DNA of 48,247 nt, from contig BFEA01000375.1 in NCBI GenBank assembly GCA_003427395.1, positions 439,803-488,049 of the forward strand, read 5' to 3'. Made by a program: the position numbers and the translations under genes. Below, one piece after another: positions 23,317 to 33,279 of this stretch. Positions within the stretch are counted from its first letter, which is position 1, and each line of letters opens with the position of its first letter. Under the pieces are notes generated by a model. It saw only the letters and a program-made list of their open reading frames with translations, was not told where the DNA came from and searched no databases. Origin of the DNA: Chara braunii (taxonomy: Eukaryota; Streptophyta; Charophyceae; Charales; Characeae).

Positions 23317-24622
23317 GCTCCTCGGCAGACTTACTAAAGATCAGAATGTCGTCAAGGTAAACCACGACAAACTTATCTAAATGGTCATGGAAGATCCGAT
23401 TCATAGCGTGCTCGAATGTTCCTGGCGCATTGCAAAGACCAAAGGGCATCACTACAAACTCATACAGACCATATCGAGTCTGAAAAGCTGTCTTGCTATA
23501 GTACTTGCATCCCTGCACCCTATCCAGTAGGTTGTCTATGCGAGGTAGAGGCTCTGCGTTCTTCACGGTGATGGCATTGAGGCCTCTATAGTCGATGCAC
23601 ATCCTCGATGTACCCCCCTTCTTCGGTACGAATAACACTGGAGATCCATAAGGGGAAGTACTAGGCCGGATCCATCCCTTCTCTGTCAGCTCTTTCAGTT
23701 GTCGCCGGAGTTCATCTAACTCGGTGAGAGCCATCCTATAGATCCTCCCCTTTGGGGTTTTACTCCCTGGGATGATTTCTATAGCGTGGACAACTTCCCT
23801 TTCTATGACCCCTGTGGGCTCTTCGAACACATCAGGGAACTTAGCAATGATGCGTTCTATCTCTGGGGGTGTTTTAACGGCATCCCCTTTCTCATAGACA
23901 TACACAAGGTACATACCTTCCTCTTGGTTCTGTTTGTAATAGTTATAGAACGCTGATGCGCACAAGCAGCCATAGGTATCTATTATGCTACTGGCTTTGA
24001 ACTTAGTCAATCTGATTGTCCTGCCATCGAGCAACTGATGCTTTAGCACCTTCTTATCCCAATCGAACTGGGGCTTAGCAACCGCAAGGTAGTACATGCC
24101 TAACAACATGTCGAATGGTAAATCGTCGCTAACCAAGAACGAAATCTTATGATTGAGTTCTCCTCCTCGATAGGAGAAGGTACAGACTACGTCCTTGATA
24201 TAGTCTGCGACTATTATACGCTCCCTGTTGGCCAAAGTAGATGCTACAGGTCTACTAAGGTGCCGTACCCGGTCCTGTGGGTGCAGCCTTTCCAAACAGT
24301 CGCGACTTATGTAATTCCGCGTGGAGCCTATGTCTATGAAGGCACCACATTTGCGGCCTCCTACATCGACTTCCACCACGAAATGTTCCCCTCTAGGACC
24401 TTTCCTTAGCGCCACCCAAGATTCGCGAGGGTCCTTATTTGACCACTCACTTTCCAAATCTTCTAAGACTTCAGACACATCTAACGTACATAGCATAGTT
24501 TGGTCTAGATGAGTCTGCGAGGTGACTGAAGAGTCATTAGCTATGGCCTGCTCATGAAGTGGGGAGGGTATCAGGCCCACTTCACCATGAGTAGAAGCAG
24601 CTAAAACTTCCACCGGCCTCAC
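23249..24622 (-). pseudogene. pol: Element B protease and reverse transcriptase
   Basis: The N-terminus overlaps the end of gag in the -1 frame. The protease has [19 protein letters not shown] (D-I-G instead of D-S/T-G) and [16 protein letters not shown] has [60 protein letters not shown] and [19 protein letters not shown], so YLDD is intact. KYYSK runs directly into TAFQTRYG: the [12 protein letters not shown] stretch with the motif A Asp is missing in frame. A second deletion with a frameshift near 23260-23310 removes the thumb segment. RT is therefore inactive in cis. Confidence 0.87.
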
Positions 24623-26466
24623 ATGTTTCCCGAGCTAGAAGCCTGGGAAGAAGATGCCCCCATCTTAGGAGGTATCTTCTGCGTGACCTTGGCGTTTTGG
24701 CACTTGTCATGGGTGTGTCCGTATTCACCACAGTTTATACAAGCGCCACGGACTCGGCGGTCCCGCCACACGTCTTGATCAAGACCTGCCTTAACCCAAT
24801 CAGCCACTTTGGTCTGATTGGAGGCGGCCTTCCCTTGACTCTTTGGTTGGCCCTTCACTCGGCCACCAGCCTTAGCCTTAACTACCTCGGCGAGGGTGCT
24901 ACCCTTTGCGGTCTCCTCGCAGTCGTACTCTGAAATGTCCAGCAGGTCTGTGAGCTCATCAATCTCTGTTTGAGTCCCATCGAACTCAACCATCATCAAC
25001 TTCGCCCCCTTCTTCTTCCATTCCTGCGGACTCTTCTTCTTCCTCGCATCATTCTGAGAGGGCTGAGCATTTCCTAGTGTAGCCTCTAAGTCTAAGGCTT
25101 TTCTAAACAATGTCTCAAACAAATGGTACTCGAGGCGAGCCTCGCTGACCAGCAAGTTCCTGAGGTTCTCTGGAAGACATCTAACAAACGTAGTCAACAG
25201 GAACTGGTCACTGTAGTTGATGCCTGGAACGACGATGAGGCTCTCCGTGGTAGTCGTAAGCTCTCTGACTGACTTAAACTTTCTGTGATCTAGTCTGTTT
25301 ATCGCATCAGTGGCTATTTGTGCATGCTGAGGATTGTGCCAGCGAGCTTCTACCATCTCGAAGAACTGGTCTAAGGTAATTGACTTAGCCCAATCCGCCA
25401 TGCGTCGTCCATACCCGACCTTTGCAACTATACCATCTAGCCATTTGGCTGCCTTACCTTCGAGGTAAGATGCAGCAGTAACCACTTCGTCCTCTGGCAA
25501 GGTCCTCTTCGCCTTCACCCAAACCGGAACTGTTCTCAACCAAGTGTTGAGTTCTTCGTCCTTCCTCTCGCCTGAGAAGGCAAGAGGCGGTTTCATTGGG
25601 GTCTTAGGGTACCATTGACCTTGCGGCTGTCCCTGCTGAGGAACAGGTTGTTGTGGTGGTGTAGCAACCCCCACTGGACCCGAAGAAGAAGAAGCAACAG
25701 TCTGTGCGGCTGCTGCAGACGTGCCACTTGGTTGTGTGCCAGCTTGAACTGGAAAGGGGCCAGACATCGCCGTTAACGGCAACTGCGACTGTGCTGGTGG
25801 CCTAAATCCTGGCGTTTGCAAAATGTCCAGGATCTGGTCCAAAGTGTTCTGCATGAAGTCTAACCTGCTGTCCACGTGCGCATGCAGCGACAGCATGTTG
25901 TTCTTCAACACTTTCATTGGGTTAGATAGTCCTGACTCGTCCAATCCCTCTAACTCAGCTTTGTCAGCCTCTAACGTATCAAGCCTGGCTGTTCGATTTT
26001 TGATTTCTCTTTCTCTGTCGGTAGCTTGTTTCAGTTCCCTCTGTAATTGTTCACGGATCCTTTCGACCTGTTGGAGTTCTCTGAGCTCCCTTTCGCGAGA
26101 AGTCAACGGGCTGAACTGTGAGCCCGCCATTTGACTTGTAGACTGACGAGAACCTAACGAACTGGAAGTACCCGTGGACCCTGTGGGCATTCCCAACATG
26201 GTCCCATTGGTCCCAGACGAGGACGCAACCGAGGATGCTGCTGCAGAAGACATGGCTACTGCTCTGGCTGCTGCTGCAGCCTGTTCCCTAGCTGCGGCGT
26301 TCGCTGTGTCCCTAGCTGCTGCTAGTGCACGGGCTCTACGTTCGGCACAAAGCCACCTTTCGTCTTCCGGTTGTAAGGCATGGAACACGTGCGGGATCCT
26401 ACGTGATCTCGAACATGTCAGTCTCGCATCGTCAACTGCGTCCTCATCGATGTCTGACCCGTTCAT
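24619..26466 (-). CDS. gag: Element B Gag (615 aa)
   Basis: An uninterrupted frame starts at the ATG at 26466. Residues 1-120 are Ala/Arg-rich, then Ser-rich. Residues about 125-180 ([20 protein letters not shown] and on) are coiled-coil-like. Residues 215-285 are a Pro/Gln-rich linker. Residues 290-480 form a retrotransposon Gag capsid domain ([55 protein letters not shown]). A basic linker is followed by one CCHC knuckle, [14 protein letters not shown], at about 576-589. The stop overlaps the pol frame. It packages RNA and may support other copies in trans. Confidence 0.88.
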   Translation of the reverse strand: MNGSDIDEDAVDDARLTCSRSRRIPHVFHALQPEDERWLCAERRARALAAARDTANAAAREQAAAAARAVAMSSAAASSVASSSGTNGTMLGMPTGSTGTSSSLGSRQSTSQMAGSQFSPLTSRERELRELQQVERIREQLQRELKQATDREREIKNRTARLDTLEADKAELEGLDESGLSNPMKVLKNNMLSLHAHVDSRLDFMQNTLDQILDILQTPGFRPPAQSQLPLTAMSGPFPVQAGTQPSGTSAAAAQTVASSSSGPVGVATPPQQPVPQQGQPQGQWYPKTPMKPPLAFSGERKDEELNTWLRTVPVWVKAKRTLPEDEVVTAASYLEGKAAKWLDGIVAKVGYGRRMADWAKSITLDQFFEMVEARWHNPQHAQIATDAINRLDHRKFKSVRELTTTTESLIVVPGINYSDQFLLTTFVRCLPENLRNLLVSEARLEYHLFETLFRKALDLEATLGNAQPSQNDARKKKSPQEWKKKGAKLMMVEFDGTQTEIDELTDLLDISEYDCEETAKGSTLAEVVKAKAGGRVKGQPKSQGKAASNQTKVADWVKAGLDQDVWRDRRVRGACINCGEYGHTHDKCQNAKVTQKIPPKMGASSSQASSSGNM

Positions 26467-26944
26467 GAATTAGGCAAACATTATCTGCACTAGAATCCCC
26501 TAGTGGAATTCTACCACAGCATGTGTCTGACCGGCACCTAATTTTCTAAAAATAGTTGTGTCCGGCAGGTCCCCTACTTTACCGATCAAGTGGCAGCCTA
26601 CAACATTCACAACAGATTGTCAACATAGTCTAGATGTATCTTGATTGGTTCACTTACAGCAGCATTAGATAGAACTGGCTATGGTAGTATACAACAGTCC
26701 TACTCTAATCTGTCTGTGAGGTGTTAGCAGCCTGTCCACCAACTAATCAAGAATACAAAAAGACCATGCTGCAGATGTATGATGAGTGGGTATCGTTGTG
26801 TTTCCAGTTGAGCATCAATTAGAACCTACCCTTCCCCTCAATCCAACATACCGGTAAGCATCAATGAGCAGCGGTGTCATTTGTGTGCAATGTCGGCCCA
26901 CCCCTGTGCCCAAGTCGTTGCCAAGCAAGCCAGCCAGTCCACTC
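26467..26944 (-). other. Element B leader
   Basis: Sequence between the gag start and the N gap. I see no gene or clear motif; it is the untranslated leader, and its beginning lies in the gap. Confidence 0.6.
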
Positions 26945-27909
26945 NNNNNNNNNNNNNNNNNNNNNNNNNNNNNNNNNNNNNNNNNNNNNNNNNNNNNNNN
27001 NNNNNNNNNNNNNNNNNNNNNNNNNNNNNNNNNNNNNNNNNNNNNNNNNNNNNNNNNNNNNNNNNNNNNNNNNNNNNNNNNNNNNNNNNNNNNNNNNNNN
27101 NNNNNNNNNNNNNNNNNNNNNNNNNNNNNNNNNNNNNNNNNNNNNNNNNNNNNNNNNNNNNNNNNNNNNNNNNNNNNNNNNNNNNNNNNNNNNNNNNNNN
27201 NNNNNNNNNNNNNNNNNNNNNNNNNNNNNNNNNNNNNNNNNNNNNNNNNNNNNNNNNNNNNNNNNNNNNNNNNNNNNNNNNNNNNNNNNNNNNNNNNNNN
27301 NNNNNNNNNNNNNNNNNNNNNNNNNNNNNNNNNNNNNNNNNNNNNNNNNNNNNNNNNNNNNNNNNNNNNNNNNNNNNNNNNNNNNNNNNNNNNNNNNNNN
27401 NNNNNNNNNNNNNNNNNNNNNNNNNNNNNNNNNNNNNNNNNNNNNNNNNNNNNNNNNNNNNNNNNNNNNNNNNNNNNNNNNNNNNNNNNNNNNNNNNNNN
27501 NNNNNNNNNNNNNNNNNNNNNNNNNNNNNNNNNNNNNNNNNNNNNNNNNNNNNNNNNNNNNNNNNNNNNNNNNNNNNNNNNNNNNNNNNNNNNNNNNNNN
27601 NNNNNNNNNNNNNNNNNNNNNNNNNNNNNNNNNNNNNNNNNNNNNNNNNNNNNNNNNNNNNNNNNNNNNNNNNNNNNNNNNNNNNNNNNNNNNNNNNNNN
27701 NNNNNNNNNNNNNNNNNNNNNNNNNNNNNNNNNNNNNNNNNNNNNNNNNNNNNNNNNNNNNNNNNNNNNNNNNNNNNNNNNNNNNNNNNNNNNNNNNNNN
27801 NNNNNNNNNNNNNNNNNNNNNNNNNNNNNNNNNNNNNNNNNNNNNNNNNNNNNNNNNNNNNNNNNNNNNNNNNNNNNNNNNNNNNNNNNNNNNNNNNNNN
27901 NNNNNNNNN
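26945..27909. other. Assembly gap (965 N)
   Basis: An unbroken run of N between the element B leader and its right LTR. Open frames drawn through it are meaningless. Confidence 1.
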
Positions 27910-27925
27910 CAACAGGGCAACACCA
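27910..27925 (-). other. Candidate primer binding site of element B
   Basis: The plus strand reads CAACAGGGCAACACCA, ending in CCA like a tRNA 3' end, directly beside the repeat shared with the other LTR. On the minus strand this gives TGGTGTTGCCCTGTTG just after the LTR. It is not the iMet type used by A, C1 and C2. It abuts the gap, so misassembly is possible. Confidence 0.4.
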
Positions 27926-28808
27926 ACAGCATAACCCAATGTAGCTCTCTCTCTTGAATGGCGCCAGGCGCCCTACCTACTCTACAGCCTAAGCCTACAA
28001 CTACAGAATGAAAGCAACCAGACAACTTGACGACCAGCGAGTGATGATGTCAACACCAATGCCGACCTCCACCTCCACCAGGTACGTCTCTCTTCCTTCA
28101 CCCACACTCTTCCTTGTTATCCCACACAGCGCCCTTCACCTCCGAAGAACCACCTTCGCCCTCACCTCTCCTGCGCCCTCCAGCAGCCCGGCTATGGCCG
28201 CCAGCGCCCTGTGCACAGGCAGCGCCCTACCGCCTAGCGCCTGCCTGCCTCGCACCTCATCCTAGCGCAGCGCAGCAGTGCAGCAGCTCGCATTAGCGCA
28301 GCGTGCCGGCATTGCCCGCAATGGCCAAGATCCCTGCCCACTCGCCCTGCTTGCCTATATGCCAGTGTTGCGTGTGGGCAGCCTCCCTTCAGCCTGCGAC
28401 TGGGCCCCAGTGCCTGAACCCAGGCCTGATGTGGTTGGGGCCCAGGCGATGCAGTTGCGCCTCTTTCATCAAGGCCTGCGGCCAGATTCAGATAGTGGGC
28501 CGATTTCCCATTGGCATTTTCGGCCTCTACATCCATCATGCATTGTAGGCCTCACGTTTATGTGCCCAGGGCCTAATCAACTCAGGGGCCCTGGGACTTC
28601 CGCATTTGCAGAGATCGGAGACTCGGTGCACTCCAACCAACTGGCGTGCTGCAACTGTATGGACCCCACTTCGTGAAATGTTCGCACAGAGGGCTCTTGT
28701 TGATTTGCTGGCCCGCCTTCACTTAGGGCGGGCACTAGGCTTGCTGGGGCCTTAGCCCAGAACATGTACATCATGGCAAGGCCCCTTCTTGAGGGCTCAA
28801 TCCTCACA
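27924..28808 (-). repeat. 5' LTR of element B
   Basis: Matches 20156-21032 with scattered substitutions and a small CAGCAGTG insertion near 28275. It ends at CCTCACA (28808), where the MITE-like sequence resumes with ATAGC. Confidence 0.85.
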
Positions 28809-28881
28809 ATAGCCGTATCTGGTACAATTTCGAGTCCAGATACAGCTATAATGACCGGGCGTTCTATTCGGGTGAAGACGG
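28809..28881. mobile_element. Right half of the TA-target TIR element
   Basis: CTATAATGACCGGGCGTTCT and following bases to GGGTGAAGACGG are the inverted partner of 19986-20024. TA follows at 28882-28883. Confidence 0.65.
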
Positions 28882-28895
28882 TAGTGATGAATAAG

Positions 28896-28975
28896 TTAAA
28901 CTCCTGTCTGATGCTGTCATGTCTGGCCTCCATTGGAAAAGAACCAAGTTCAGTCAGCCAGGGTTCATGTATGAG
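28896..28975 (+). CDS. Candidate host exon beside the MITE-like element
   Basis: From the AG at 28894-28895 to the donor-like GTATAG at 28976, one frame reads KLLSDAVMSGLHWKRTKFSQ and PGFMYE and ends in phase 0, matching the phase 0 acceptor of 30489. The acceptor has no pyrimidine tract and the start phase does not fit exon 2. A second frame (NSCLMLSCLASIGKEPSS) is also open. It is 12 bases from the end of the TIR element, so the insertion may have altered this splice site. Weak call. Confidence 0.25.
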
Positions 28976-29007
28976 GTATAGGATGCGTGGATGGAAATGG
29001 TAGAAAG

Positions 29008-29109
29008 AAAAGTTTGGACCATTTCTCGATTTGTCCGTGTCATCCTTCCGCAGAGGTGATGCTTATCTTTGTATGTATCGTCCCGAGCTTGACGGTTGAT
29101 GCGAAGGAC
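29008..29109 (-). pseudogene. U6 snRNA-like pseudogene 1
   Basis: On the minus strand the 3' half is nearly the canonical U6 sequence: AAGGATGACACGGACAAATC, then GAGAAATGGTCCAAACTTTT. ACGATACA precedes AGATAAGCAT. The ACAGAGA box is broken, the region before it is scrambled, and no TATA-like upstream element is seen. Known U6 is about 100 nt and pairs with U4 and the 5' splice site; this copy cannot be assumed functional. Confidence 0.8.
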
Positions 29110-29993
29110 TTAAGACCACAGAATGAAGTTGAACTGGAAGGACAAACACGCGACCATTGTTGTTTTTGTGAGTGACGATGGGTATACGTAAAACATGTAC
29201 GTGTTGTTTGGCGTGCACTACTCAGAAGAACTTAGTGCGGCGACAAGCAGGTAGGCAAACGACCACCAGTTTGTACAGTAAGCAGCAACTGCAACTCCAA
29301 CGGCTACAGTCTAATTATACGCAGTCTTCAGATCGCTTTCGCTTCAGCTGCAATTCTATGACATTGTGTTACGTTGAGATTCCAATCTGGTGCCTGTCTG
29401 CAAAAGAAGCTCCTGGATATGGTCCTCTGATGTGACAGCTTGTTGGCAGATGCCTGTTGCTATCTTTTCAGGGCAAACAAGCTGCGTTTCCCAGTGTTAC
29501 TATTGCCGGTCGCTAAGTCACTGTGCTGTTCTTTGTCTTGTCTTGTAATATAAGCCCCCATTTCAATCCTCTGCTGCCTGGCACAACTAGCACCATGACA
29601 CTTGGAATAATGGTTGCCTTTAGTTAAATTGAGTATCTGCTGTGTACGAGTGACACTTTCAAATTGCTTGCGAAGGCGGATGCATGGGATGTACCTGGAT
29701 GTCCCCGTGTTTGTTGCCCGCTTGCCTGCCTGTCTTGCTGCTGCTGCCTCCCTTGTCTGTCCTGTGTATGAGTTGTTGCTTCACTCTCTGTGATGCTGTC
29801 CTCTGGCTGCCCGACCATTTTCCTGGCTGCCTTTGCTGTCCGGATGGCTGCCTTGTGGGGCAACTTCTTGCCGTTTTTATCCCGCCCCATAAGTCATTGC
29901 TGCTTGTTGTCTATCCGATGCTTATTATGTGTCTGGGCGAGTCTCTATCAGTCAGCCTGGCTCTCCATGTGACCCCTGCATGTCTTTCCCACT

Positions 29994-30480
29994 CCTTGTG
30001 ATGTTTTGACAAGGGGCCTTAGCAATTTCCGCAGCAAACATGAGCAAAGCCTCTTTCAGTGGAAAGATCAGTGATGGCATGTGGTCTTTAGACTTCGGTT
30101 TGTTTTTCTTTTTCATGTGTACATGTCCGGCCTTGTGATGTTCTGAATGATTGTCCTAGCAATTCCAAAAACGAACTTTGAGTGAACCGTTATCTAGTGG
30201 AATGATCAGTCACTCTTTGTTGTTGGTACAGTTCTTAAGCCTGACGACCCCTCGTGCCTTGGTACTGTTTTCTCTGTCCCTTGTTTTCTGTATTCATCTG
30301 TGTACACACGCTTGACCTTGTGATGTTCTGATCAGTTGCCTTAGCAATTGCAAGAATGAACTTGACCGAACCATTATCCAGTGGAATGGTCAGTGAATCG
30401 TTGATGGCGAGACAGTTCTTCAGCATTACCCATATTGCCTTGATACTGCTTTTTCTGTCACCCCTGTTTGTGTATTCATC
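29994..30480. repeat. Degenerate tandem repeat, unit about 136-183 bp
   Basis: CCTTGTGATGTT begins units at 29994, 30131 and 30316. Each is followed by a version of CCTTAGCAATT and, about 60 bases on, a version of CAGTGGAATGATCAGT. The last unit runs up to the acceptor of exon 3. Confidence 0.7.
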
Positions 30481-30488
30481 TTCGACAG

Positions 30489-30840
30489 GGCCCTTCATTG
30501 GCAGCTGTTTTGGCCAGTCCACCAACTCGATTCGTTCTGAAATGGGGAGGTGGTCTGGCAGCTCTTTCCCTTGGCAAGCATGAAGCCAGTGTGGTGCTCT
30601 CCTATAGCCCCTTTGATGCGACAGGAGTTGCTCTTAGCAATAGGCATGCATCGGGCAACATGCAGTCTGTGTCTCGCGCATCAGTCCACCCTGGTGGATT
30701 GTCATCATCACAAGGGTCTTTACTACAAGGCAGTGTAACTGTCAAACCAGGGGAGCCCAAGGCCGAACTCCATTCAAAGGAACGGTCTGCATTGCTGATA
30801 AAGCTTGTTGGGAATCTTCACTATTATGCCGAGGGTGGAG
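30489..30840 (+). CDS. Putative host internal exon 3 (unknown protein)
   Basis: 352 bases between the acceptor TTCGACAG and the donor GTAGGT, open throughout: 117 codons plus one base. It includes SPPTRFVLKWGGGLAALSLG, then a Ser/Gly-rich linker (residues about 48-85) and SALLIKLVGNLHYYAEGG. The composition is that of a real protein and unlike the flanking repeats. The single trailing G with the AT that begins exon 4 would give an Asp codon in frame, so 30489-30840 and 46615-46731 can be consecutive. I do not recognise the family. The open frame before the acceptor is pyrimidine-rich intron. Confidence 0.6.
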
Positions 30841-30983
30841 GTAGGTCGTTGTTTCTCAAGCGTTTGATTGTTGCCCCCATGAACGTGGCATCCGGCAGGT
30901 TGGGTGGGTGAATGACATATGTCCAGTGGGGCATTGATTATAGATGTGGATGCCGGTGTGTCGGGTGGTGGTGGTGAGAGAGA

Positions 30984-30985
30984 CA

Positions 30986-31036
<51 letters not shown>

Positions 31037-31042
31037 AGAGAG
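30984..31042. repeat. (CA)n/(GA)n microsatellite
   Basis: About 25 CA repeats followed by GA repeats, ending at the N. Confidence 0.9.
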
Positions 31043-31171
31043 NCAAGCGTTTGATTGTTGCCCCCATGAACGTGGCATCCGGCAGGTTGGGTGGGTGAAT
31101 GACATATGTCCAGTGGGGCATTGATTATAGATGTGGATTCCTGTTTGGCGGGTGGTGGTGGTGAGACAGAG

Positions 31172-31205
31172 CAACACACACAGAGAGACACAGACACAGA
31201 GAGAG

Positions 31206-31278
<73 letters not shown>
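31172..31278. repeat. (CA)n then (GA)n microsatellite
   Basis: Mixed ACAC/AGAG units pass into an uninterrupted (GA)n run at about 31219-31277. Confidence 0.9.
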
Positions 31279-31283
<5 letters not shown>

Positions 31284-31452
31284 TTTGACATGGCACTTGA
31301 GAAGAAGAGCATGAACTGAGGGAGAAGGGACAATTGTTCTATTTATTGATCCAATTGTAGAGTTATTTTCTTCCATAATTGATCATATTCTGGAGTTGTT
31401 TTCTTCCTCTTACTTCCTCATCAGCCTTTTTTTTTTTTCCTGGTTCTGTTTT

Positions 31453-31549
31453 GAAATTTGGAACATTTCTTGATTCATGCTTGCATCCTTGCGCAGGGAC
31501 CATGCCAATCCTGTCTGTATCATTCCAATTTTAACGGATGCTGGAGGAC
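31453..31549 (-). pseudogene. U6 snRNA-like pseudogene 2 (near full length)
   Basis: On the minus strand, GTCCTCCAGCATCCG leads to AAAATTGGAATGATACAGAC and AGGATTGGCATGGTCCCTGC, then GCAAGGATG and CCAAATTTC at the 3' end. This follows U6 from 5' stem to 3' end. The conserved ACAGAGA is ACAGACA and the AGC triad is GGC, so it is not expected to be functional. No terminal T-run is present. Confidence 0.85.
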
Positions 31550-31962
31550 ACTTCCTCTCAGTCTGGTCGTACAGCATTATTGCTCTCTCTGATCAGTTGT
31601 CGTTCATTTGAGCTTTGAGAGCACATGCATGATGATGATGCTGTAACTTCCAAGCTTCGAGAAACGTGTTCATTACAGATCGTATGTGTGGGTGTGCAAA
31701 CCCACAGCAGTTTAAGAGAATCACAGCATCAGTTTATATGTGTTTTACAAGGGGCAGGTGTGATGATAGGCATCTGTGATTTTGGGAGGCGATCAATGCG
31801 TCTCTCAATAAGAATTGGAGGTGGTGATTGAAGGAGCAGTAAAGATTGGGAGATTGAGGTTCTGCTACAAATGTTCTGGTGGTGATCTGGACTTCATACC
31901 CCATTACACCACTTTTTTTCCCTTTTTTTTTCCCCACCTGGTTTGCTGCTTTGGAGGTTTGG

Positions 31963-33182
31963 TGTGGCATACTGCGCATCCGCACAGGACTGCAAGGCCC
32001 GACAAAACAAGGAAAGTAAGGGCCCTACAGGTCCTGTGTCATTTTCAGCCTGGAAGTCTGAAAACAACGGCCTACAGGCCCTGTGTCGTTTTCAACCTGA
32101 AAGCCTGAAAACAAGGGCCTACAGGCCCTGTGTCGTTTCAGCCTGAAAGCCTGAAAATGAGGGCGTACAGGCCCTGTGTCGTTTCAGCCTAAAAGCCTGA
32201 AAACGAGGGCCATTTTCAGGCCCTCATAACGTTGACCTGCCCTGAAACTTAGGCACCAGACCAGGTAGCACAGACCATTTTTGGCCTGTTTTCAAGACAA
32301 CCCTTGTTTGAACTTAACACCAGGGTCTGGCATGTTTTGGCGTTGGCAAGAGCAGCCTCCTGGACGGGCCAGCACTATATAAGACTGGCCCGCCCTGCAG
32401 GCTGCAGGCAGTCACAAGGCAGTCACGAGGTAGTTCATAGGAACTTCCCAGGCACTTCACATGCAGGAGGCAGAAGGCAGTCTTCAGGATTCGGCAGCAG
32501 CACTCTGGAGGAGCGCTGCCGTAGTAGTAGTAGTAGCGTTAGCAGTAGTCTTCAGTGCTGGGCGCTATTAGGAGCTAGAATAGCGTTGGAGAGAGAGAGA
32601 TTGAGAGAGATGGTTGGCGGATGCCAGGGAGACTTACCTGTGGCGCCATAGCTCCAGCTTCGTCTTCGATGTACCTGCGACAAGGCGCCACCTTCACAGG
32701 TTAGTACCGGACTGAGAGAGAGAGAGAGAGTTCTTTTTCTTCCTCTTCTAAGTCCACCATCTCTCCCTCACCCTCTCGCTACCTAACTTCTCAGTACCTG
32801 CAGACTACGAGAGAGAGAGAGAGAGATTGGTGAATTTGGGACTTGACGACGTTTGGATCCAGACTCGACATTGGGATTCAGACATTGGACGAGGGATTAT
32901 TTGGGACCTGTACCGAAGACTTGGTGTTGACGACATTCCCATCTTCCCCTCTTCTTCGTCTAACCCCCCTCTTCTTCGTCTGTGTATGGTTGGGGACTGG
33001 TGCATTCTTCCTGTGTGAGCGCCGGGCCCCTTCACATCATGGAATGATGATGATGTCTGTTTGGGCTGCATTGCAACATTCATTGTTCGGATCATTGGTA
33101 TTTAAGCCTTCCGCTGCGCTATCTTGTACTATGTGAGAGAGGTCGGTTCTTGTTCTGGTCTGCGCCGTTACGGTATGCGACA
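31963..33182 (+). repeat. 5' LTR of C1
   Basis: Near its start (about 32020-32230) lie three to four copies of a unit of about 50-57 bases, GGCCTACAGGCCCTGTGTCG plus TTTTCAGCCTGAAAGCCTGA and CAAGGGCC. (GA)n runs, TATATAAG at about 32377 (a possible TATA box) and CT-rich stretches follow. Confidence 0.88.
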
Positions 33183-33185
33183 GTT

Positions 33186-33197
33186 TGGTATCGGAGC
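33186..33197 (+). other. Primer binding site of C1, iMet type
   Basis: TGGTATCGGAGC three bases after the LTR end is a one-base variant of the iMet complement. The leader from here to 33279 ends in a (TGAT)n stretch into which C2 inserted. Confidence 0.8.
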
Positions 33198-33279
33198 GGA
33201 CCTCTCAATTAGAGGATCCGCCCAATCAAGTAGCCAGCTTGCTTGATCTTCTGATGGTTGAATGATTGATTGATTGATT

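Larger units (their letters stand above)
20110..28808 (-). mobile_element. Ty3/gypsy LTR retrotransposon B
   Basis: Direct repeats of about 880 bases flank a minus-strand gag and pol. The order, RT motifs and chromo-like integrase tail are chromovirus-like. ATAGC occurs at 20105-20109 and at 28809-28813, a candidate 5-bp target duplication inside the MITE-like element. With that boundary, 48 bases (20110-20157) lack a counterpart at the right LTR, which abuts the N gap, so the outer left edge is uncertain by that amount. Gag is intact; pol has a few lesions, so this is a younger insertion than A. Confidence 0.88.
28976..30488 (+). other. Intron with U6 pseudogene and tandem repeat
   Basis: Holds a minus-strand U6-like sequence, short open frames without protein character and an imperfect tandem repeat from about 29994, ending at the acceptor of exon 3. 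Confidence 0.45.
30841..31962 (+). other. Intron with microsatellites and U6 pseudogene 2
   Basis: Contains a duplicated 120-base segment (30857-30980 and 31044-31167) joined by an N at 31043, a (CA)n tract, a (GA)n tract and a second U6-like sequence. No other gene is seen before the C1 LTR. Confidence 0.6.

Noticed and set aside
26815-28025. Open frames of 350-380 codons through the gap
   Set aside because: Almost entirely N; no sequence support.
29477-29512. Possible small exon after CTATCTTTTCAG
   Set aside because: Good acceptor but no clear donor, and two frames are equally plausible; too short to support without RNA data.
30856-31333. Ser/Leu and Cys/Val-rich frames at the (CA)n and (GA)n tracts
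   Set aside because: Microsatellite translations.
32020-32230. Regularly repeated units resembling a CRISPR array
   Set aside because: The units are contiguous with no distinct spacers, lie in an LTR of a eukaryotic element and recur in its partner LTR.
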